A DNA stretch of 9,745 nucleotides, from the NCBI GenBank assembly GCA_945872225.1, contig CAMBZK010000033.1:1-9745 (forward strand), read 5' to 3'. Positions 7,801 through 9,745 of the stretch are shown here, piece by piece. Origin of the DNA: a candidate division TM6 bacterium UASB124. Its GTDB lineage: Bacteria > Babelota > Babeliae > Babelales > RVW-14. The position numbers and the translations under genes were made by a program. The notes beneath the pieces were generated by a model. That model saw nothing but the letters and a program-made list of their open reading frames with translations. It did no database searches and was not told the origin of the DNA. The first letter of the stretch is position 1; the number at the start of each line of letters is the position of its first letter.

Positions 7801-9220
7801 AGTCATAAAATCGTGGATTATAGAATAAGTTTGTCACATATTCTTCCATGATCTTAACAGAAGGAATATCGCCAGGCTTAAGCTTAGTATAAACTTCCTT
7901 AAGAGCTTCTTCACGCGTACTTGTTTGATCTTGAGCAAATGTAAGCGCCAACGTTGGTTGAATTACATAGCCAGAAGACTGAATAATTTTGAAAGAGATA
8001 GTCCCAACAGAAGCTATTACTTCAATGAGCTCTTCTGTTAATTCTGTCCCAAGTGAAGCGATTACCTCACCTGTCTTTGGTGCAATAATATCCTGCGCAA
8101 CAATGCGACTCATTAAACTGTTCTTGCGAACAATAAGACGATCAATGCCCTCTTTTTGCAGCTTATCAATATGGGCTTTAGTCAAACGCTGACCAACGGC
8201 AACCTTGCCTTCAAATTCTTTTGGCAAAGCACCTGCTTCCAAACGCTGACCAATAATATTGCTATCAAGCTTACGATAGAAATTACCACTCTTTACTTCA
8301 ACCGTGTCAAAATTATAGAAAGTCGAAAGTATCTTATTTTTTTCTATCCCAATAGCTTGCAAAAAGGTGGTTGCTAAAATCTTTTTTTTCTTATCAATGC
8401 GAACATAAACCAAGTCGTTATGATCAAATTCAAAATCAAGCCATGAGCCACGACTAGGAATAAGGCGAGCAACGTGATATGGCTGACCTCTATAATCCTT
8501 AGACTTTTTGCTCAATGTAAACATTACGCCAGGAGCACGATGTATCTGGCTGACAACAACACGATCAACCCCATTGATTAAAAACGTACCTTGACTGCCA
8601 AGATGATAAACCCCGTCATGATCTTCATATAAATCAACCATTACAGGAAGGTCGCAGAAAAATACGTCTTGTTCTTTTATATCTCGAATAATTTTTTGAT
8701 TCGTTGCAGGATCAATATCCCAACTGATCAACTGCATCTTAACTTTAAGGGGCAATGAAAATGTCTTGCCGCTGTAACGACATTCATCAACCATTGCTGG
8801 AACTTTGATAGACACACGAGAGAAGCATTTTTTACAATGCGCATATTGTGCTGTATCTTTTTTACATGACGGACACGATTTGCTACGAGCTAACTTACTG
8901 GTGCCACTCTTTTTACAAGCAGAACACGTCCATTTATAACGATTGACGATGCCAGTAATTTGCCCACAAATGCACGCCCAGTCCCCTAGTTCGTAGCTGA
9001 TGTATTCAAGCGAAATACGCTCATTTTGCTCTACAGGAAATGTATCGCGCAAAACTTTTTCAAGGCCGATATGTTTTCGCTCTGATGGAATACAGTCAAG
9101 TTGTACAAAATCGTTGAAAGATTTTGATTGCACTTCGATCAGATTCGGTAGCGAAACAACCTCTTTTATTTTGCCAAACGATTTCCTTAGAATCCCTTTA
9201 CCTCTACCAAATCCAGACAT
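4889..9220 (-). CDS. rpoB: DNA-directed RNA polymerase subunit beta, with an extra N-terminal zinc-ribbon-like insert
   Basis: Beta forms one pincer of RNA polymerase and contributes to the active site, hybrid binding and the rifamycin pocket. The protein is 1443 residues, about 100 longer than E. coli beta (1342). The N-terminal region matches the family to YISYELGD (73-80), then carries an eight-cysteine insert (about 81-142), then resumes at VDECRYSGKTF. An E. coli-like lobe insertion follows (about 290-420). The rifamycin region is GTGQLSQFMDQTNPL...HKRRLSALGPGG (586-615), with D595, H605 and S610 equivalent to E. coli D516, H526 and S531, i.e. sensitive-type at those sites. MPWQGYNYED (887-896) gives the E895/D896 pair. 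A beta-i9/SI2-type insertion spans about 1014-1135. KMAGRHGNKG (1161-1170) and the C-terminal GGKAQFGGQRLGEMEVWAL close the active centre and clamp. The ATG at 9218-9220 has AGGAG 7 nt upstream. C530 replaces an Arg that is nearly invariant in NRR(V/I)R. Identity is certain; the insert's role is unknown. Confidence 0.99.
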   Translation of the reverse strand: MSGFGRGKGILRKSFGKIKEVVSLPNLIEVQSKSFNDFVQLDCIPSERKHIGLEKVLRDTFPVEQNERISLEYISYELGDWACICGQITGIVNRYKWTCSACKKSGTSKLARSKSCPSCKKDTAQYAHCKKCFSRVSIKVPAMVDECRYSGKTFSLPLKVKMQLISWDIDPATNQKIIRDIKEQDVFFCDLPVMVDLYEDHDGVYHLGSQGTFLINGVDRVVVSQIHRAPGVMFTLSKKSKDYRGQPYHVARLIPSRGSWLDFEFDHNDLVYVRIDKKKKILATTFLQAIGIEKNKILSTFYNFDTVEVKSGNFYRKLDSNIIGQRLEAGALPKEFEGKVAVGQRLTKAHIDKLQKEGIDRLIVRKNSLMSRIVAQDIIAPKTGEVIASLGTELTEELIEVIASVGTISFKIIQSSGYVIQPTLALTFAQDQTSTREEALKEVYTKLKPGDIPSVKIMEEYVTNLFYNPRFYDLTIVGRIRTNRKLNLNIDEKITCLTKEDIVATFNYLIGLKERGEGELDDIDHLGNRCVRLVGELLQSQLYIGFARIERIVKERFRLQENYASLMPYDFLNVKPLSAVLREFFGTGQLSQFMDQTNPLAEMAHKRRLSALGPGGITRERATFEVRDVHPSHYGRICPIETPEGQNIGLISSLSTYARANALGFIETPYRPVKNGIVADTVVYLDAFQEIGERIAQASIKVSAANQIVGERVLVRRDGDYLSEAVDNVSYLDASPKQIFSVPTALIPFLEHDDANRALMGSNMQRQAVPLINCQAPLVGTGIECELGSLEGAVVNARTPGIVEYVSSEKIIVRLNISDIGEAEWLSRPIDIYYLKKFARSSHNTWIHFNPIVQVGDVVKKGDIIATGAATQNGELALGSNVLVAFMPWQGYNYEDAIVVSKRLVGDEVFSSVHVEEFIVEARETKLGAEEITRDIPNVPEKDLAALDEDGIVKIGTRIKPGDILVGKVTLKGDVQVSPEEKLLRAIFGEKSREVRDTSLRVPPGVDATVVDVKVFSRSGIRKDKRYKEIVVKETQKIEENFAYHLHILEKGIKANVISLLAGKTSKLATVKELLDKGVFTVERLQLVALDRLLTISTADKEIDAKIKTYNDILTNQIHVLTALKEDRINQLRKGDDLPSGVIKMIKVYVATKRRLSVGDKMAGRHGNKGVVSRIVNVEDMPYMEDGTAVDIVLNPLGVPGRMNVGQILETMLGMAGKVAADKFGAQLDAMSHQDVKNKLAHYYGTEVVSDIEKQYGKEELMKLARKTVAQGVAFKTPVFDGADYEKEIQPFLVEQGLPANGTYPLFDGRTGERFDQPVTVGFIYIMKLNHLADDKLHARSVGPYSLITQQPLGGKAQFGGQRLGEMEVWALYAYGAAHTLQEMLTIKSDDVNGRIKAYEAIVRGEEVPEAGIPESFNVLVKELQSLGLQVDLFKTSKEHAGE
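4904..4909 (-). promoter_or_regulatory. Shine-Dalgarno of rpoC, inside the rpoB coding end
   Basis: The minus strand reads AAGGAG-CACGCTG-GTG, a strong ribosome-binding site with 7-nt spacing to a GTG at 4894-4896. It lies within the last codons of rpoB. It decides for the GTG start over the in-frame ATG at 4882-4884. Confidence 0.85.
8795..8980 (-). other. Predicted double zinc-binding insert within RpoB (residues about 81-142)
   Basis: This in-frame segment has no counterpart in the E. coli or Chlamydia beta sequences I can recall; there the text passes from the LGE/LGV that matches LGD (78-80) straight to the stretch matching VDECRYSGKTF. It contains C83, C85, C99, C102, C116, C119, C129 and C132, i.e. 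CxC-x13-CxxC and then CxxC-x9-CxxC, two four-cysteine sets typical of zinc ribbons. It is also rich in lysine (for example KK at 103-104, 120-121 and 130-131), as expected of a nucleic-acid-contacting or solvent-exposed module. By homology it lies in the protrusion/beta1 region. The reading frame and codons are continuous with the rest of rpoB, so a sequencing error is unlikely. Zinc binding is inferred from spacing only. Confidence 0.8.
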
Positions 9221-9227
9221 TCAACCG

Positions 9228-9232
9228 CTCCT
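9228..9232 (-). promoter_or_regulatory. Shine-Dalgarno of rpoB
   Basis: The minus strand reads AGGAG-CGGTTGA-ATG, a standard ribosome-binding site with 7-nt spacing. It confirms the ATG at 9218-9220 as the rpoB start. It lies 3' of the intergenic hairpin on the transcript. Confidence 0.85.
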
Positions 9233-9261
9233 GTAGCCAAAACGCATTGATATTTATGTTT

Positions 9262-9308
9262 AAAGAAACAAAATGGATACCGTCCCAATAGCCATTGGGA
9301 CGGTATCC
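9262..9308 (-). terminator. Hairpin with U-rich tail between rplL and rpoB (probable attenuator)
   Basis: On the minus strand GGATACCGTCCCAAT (9294-9308) and ATTGGGACGGTATCC (9275-9289) form a perfect 15-bp stem with the 4-nt loop GGCT. It is followed directly by ATTTTGTTTCTTT, an interrupted U-rich run. This is the architecture of an intrinsic terminator with a weakened tail. Because rpoB has no clear promoter after it, full termination would silence rpoBC, so I read it as a partial terminator. That would match the known attenuator in the rplL-rpoB gap of E. coli, which makes polymerase subunits less abundant than L7/L12. The long perfect stem could also be an RNase III or processing site. 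The rest of the 136-nt gap (9221-9356) is AT-rich, with a weak 5-bp inverted repeat at about 9320-9333 and nothing else I can support. Confidence 0.75.
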
Positions 9309-9356
9309 GTTAAAAATTGTGATATTAATCACTAATTTTTTTGAAGGGGTGCAAAA

Positions 9357-9734
9357 TTAAGCAAGCTCAACTTTTGCGCCAACTTCCTCAAGAGCTTTTT
9401 TAATTTTGTGAGCGTCATCTTTCGATGCAGCTTCCGCAATTACAAACGGCACATTTTCAGCACCATTTTTAGCATCGCCAAGAGACAATGCCGTTACTGA
9501 ACGAAGAGCTTTGATAACGTTAATCTTGTTAGCACCAGCATCATTCAGAATAACCTTGTATTCCAGCTTCTCTTCTGCAGCAGGAGCAGCTCCACCAGCA
9601 GGCATTGCAGCAACAGCTGCAACAGGAGCAGCAGCTGAGACACCGAATTCATTTTCGATATCTTTAATAAGCTGAGCAAGCTCCATTACGTTCATTTTCT
9701 TGATTGCGTCAAGTATTTCAATTCTTGAGGACAT
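9357..9734 (-). CDS. rplL: 50S ribosomal protein L7/L12
   Basis: L12 forms the flexible multi-copy stalk that recruits and activates translational GTPases. The protein is 125 residues, the usual size. Its N-terminal dimerisation domain is about residues 1-32 (MELAQLIKDIENEFGVSAAA). An Ala/Gly/Pro hinge runs at about 33-53. The globular C-terminal domain covers about 54-125, with EEKLEYKVIL, GANKINVIKALR and KIKKALEEVGAKVEL. I74, K75, R78 and K89, which match factor-contact positions of E. coli L12, are kept. The usual helix text GLKEAKxLVE reads SLGDAKNGAE here, so several conserved positions differ. The ATG at 9732-9734 has only a weak GAG 8 nt upstream in the 11 bases available; the expected upstream gene rplJ lies beyond the window. 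The TAA stop is followed by the attenuator-like hairpin before rpoB. Confidence 0.97.
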   Translation of the reverse strand: MSSRIEILDAIKKMNVMELAQLIKDIENEFGVSAAAPVAAVAAMPAGGAAPAAEEKLEYKVILNDAGANKINVIKALRSVTALSLGDAKNGAENVPFVIAEAASKDDAHKIKKALEEVGAKVELA

Positions 9735-9745
9735 GTGACAGACTC

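Noticed and set aside
1384..9236. Other open frames on both strands inside rpoB and rpoC
   Set aside because: All are short shadows in alternative frames of two certain, continuous genes, with no recognisable domains.
9320..9333. Small inverted repeat GTGAT-ATTA-ATCAC in the rplL-rpoB gap as an operator
   Set aside because: Only five pairs in AT-rich DNA, with no regulator or second copy in view.

Overview
This is a compact bacterial core-gene segment, and every gene reads on the minus strand. In transcription order (right to left) it holds rplL (ribosomal protein L7/L12), rpoB (RNA polymerase beta), rpoC (RNA polymerase beta'), a tRNA-Val(GAC) gene, rpsO (ribosomal protein S15) and the first 129 codons of pnp (polynucleotide phosphorylase), which runs off the left edge. 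There are no mobile elements, CRISPR arrays or plus-strand genes that I can support. The only non-coding stretch longer than a few dozen bases is the 136-nt rplL-rpoB gap, which carries a strong 15-bp hairpin followed by a U-rich tract.

Organism: a bacterium with moderately AT-rich DNA (roughly 40% GC by eye). Its RNA polymerase has the large lineage insertions seen in Proteobacteria, Chlamydiae and other Gram-negative-type groups: an insertion in the beta lobe, a beta-i9/SI2-type insertion, and an SI3-type insertion in the beta' trigger loop. The tight packing (8-nt rpoB/rpoC overlap, 7 nt from rpoC to the tRNA, 1 nt from rpsO to pnp) suits a streamlined genome. I cannot name the phylum. A reduced lineage such as Dependentiae (TM6) is a guess, not a finding.

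Layout: 9357-9734 rplL; 9221-9356 gap with attenuator-like hairpin; 4889-9220 rpoB; 769-4896 rpoC (GTG start inside the rpoB end); 686-761 tRNA-Val; 390-662 rpsO; 1-388 partial pnp. Two normally separate units, rplJL-rpoBC and rpsO-pnp, are joined here, with a tRNA at the junction. All the products serve transcription, translation or RNA turnover, and the run has no internal strong terminator after rpoB. It may therefore be one transcript that is cut at the tRNA by tRNA-processing enzymes.

The most unusual feature is inside RpoB. About 62 extra residues near the N-terminus (residues ~81-142) carry eight cysteines spaced as CxC, CxxC, CxxC, CxxC, which predicts two zinc sites where E. coli and Chlamydia beta have none. 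Its first half looks like the N-terminal zinc-binding domain of the adjacent RpoC (both read DWxCxCG...TCxxC), which raises the possibility that beta gained a copy of a beta' zinc ribbon.
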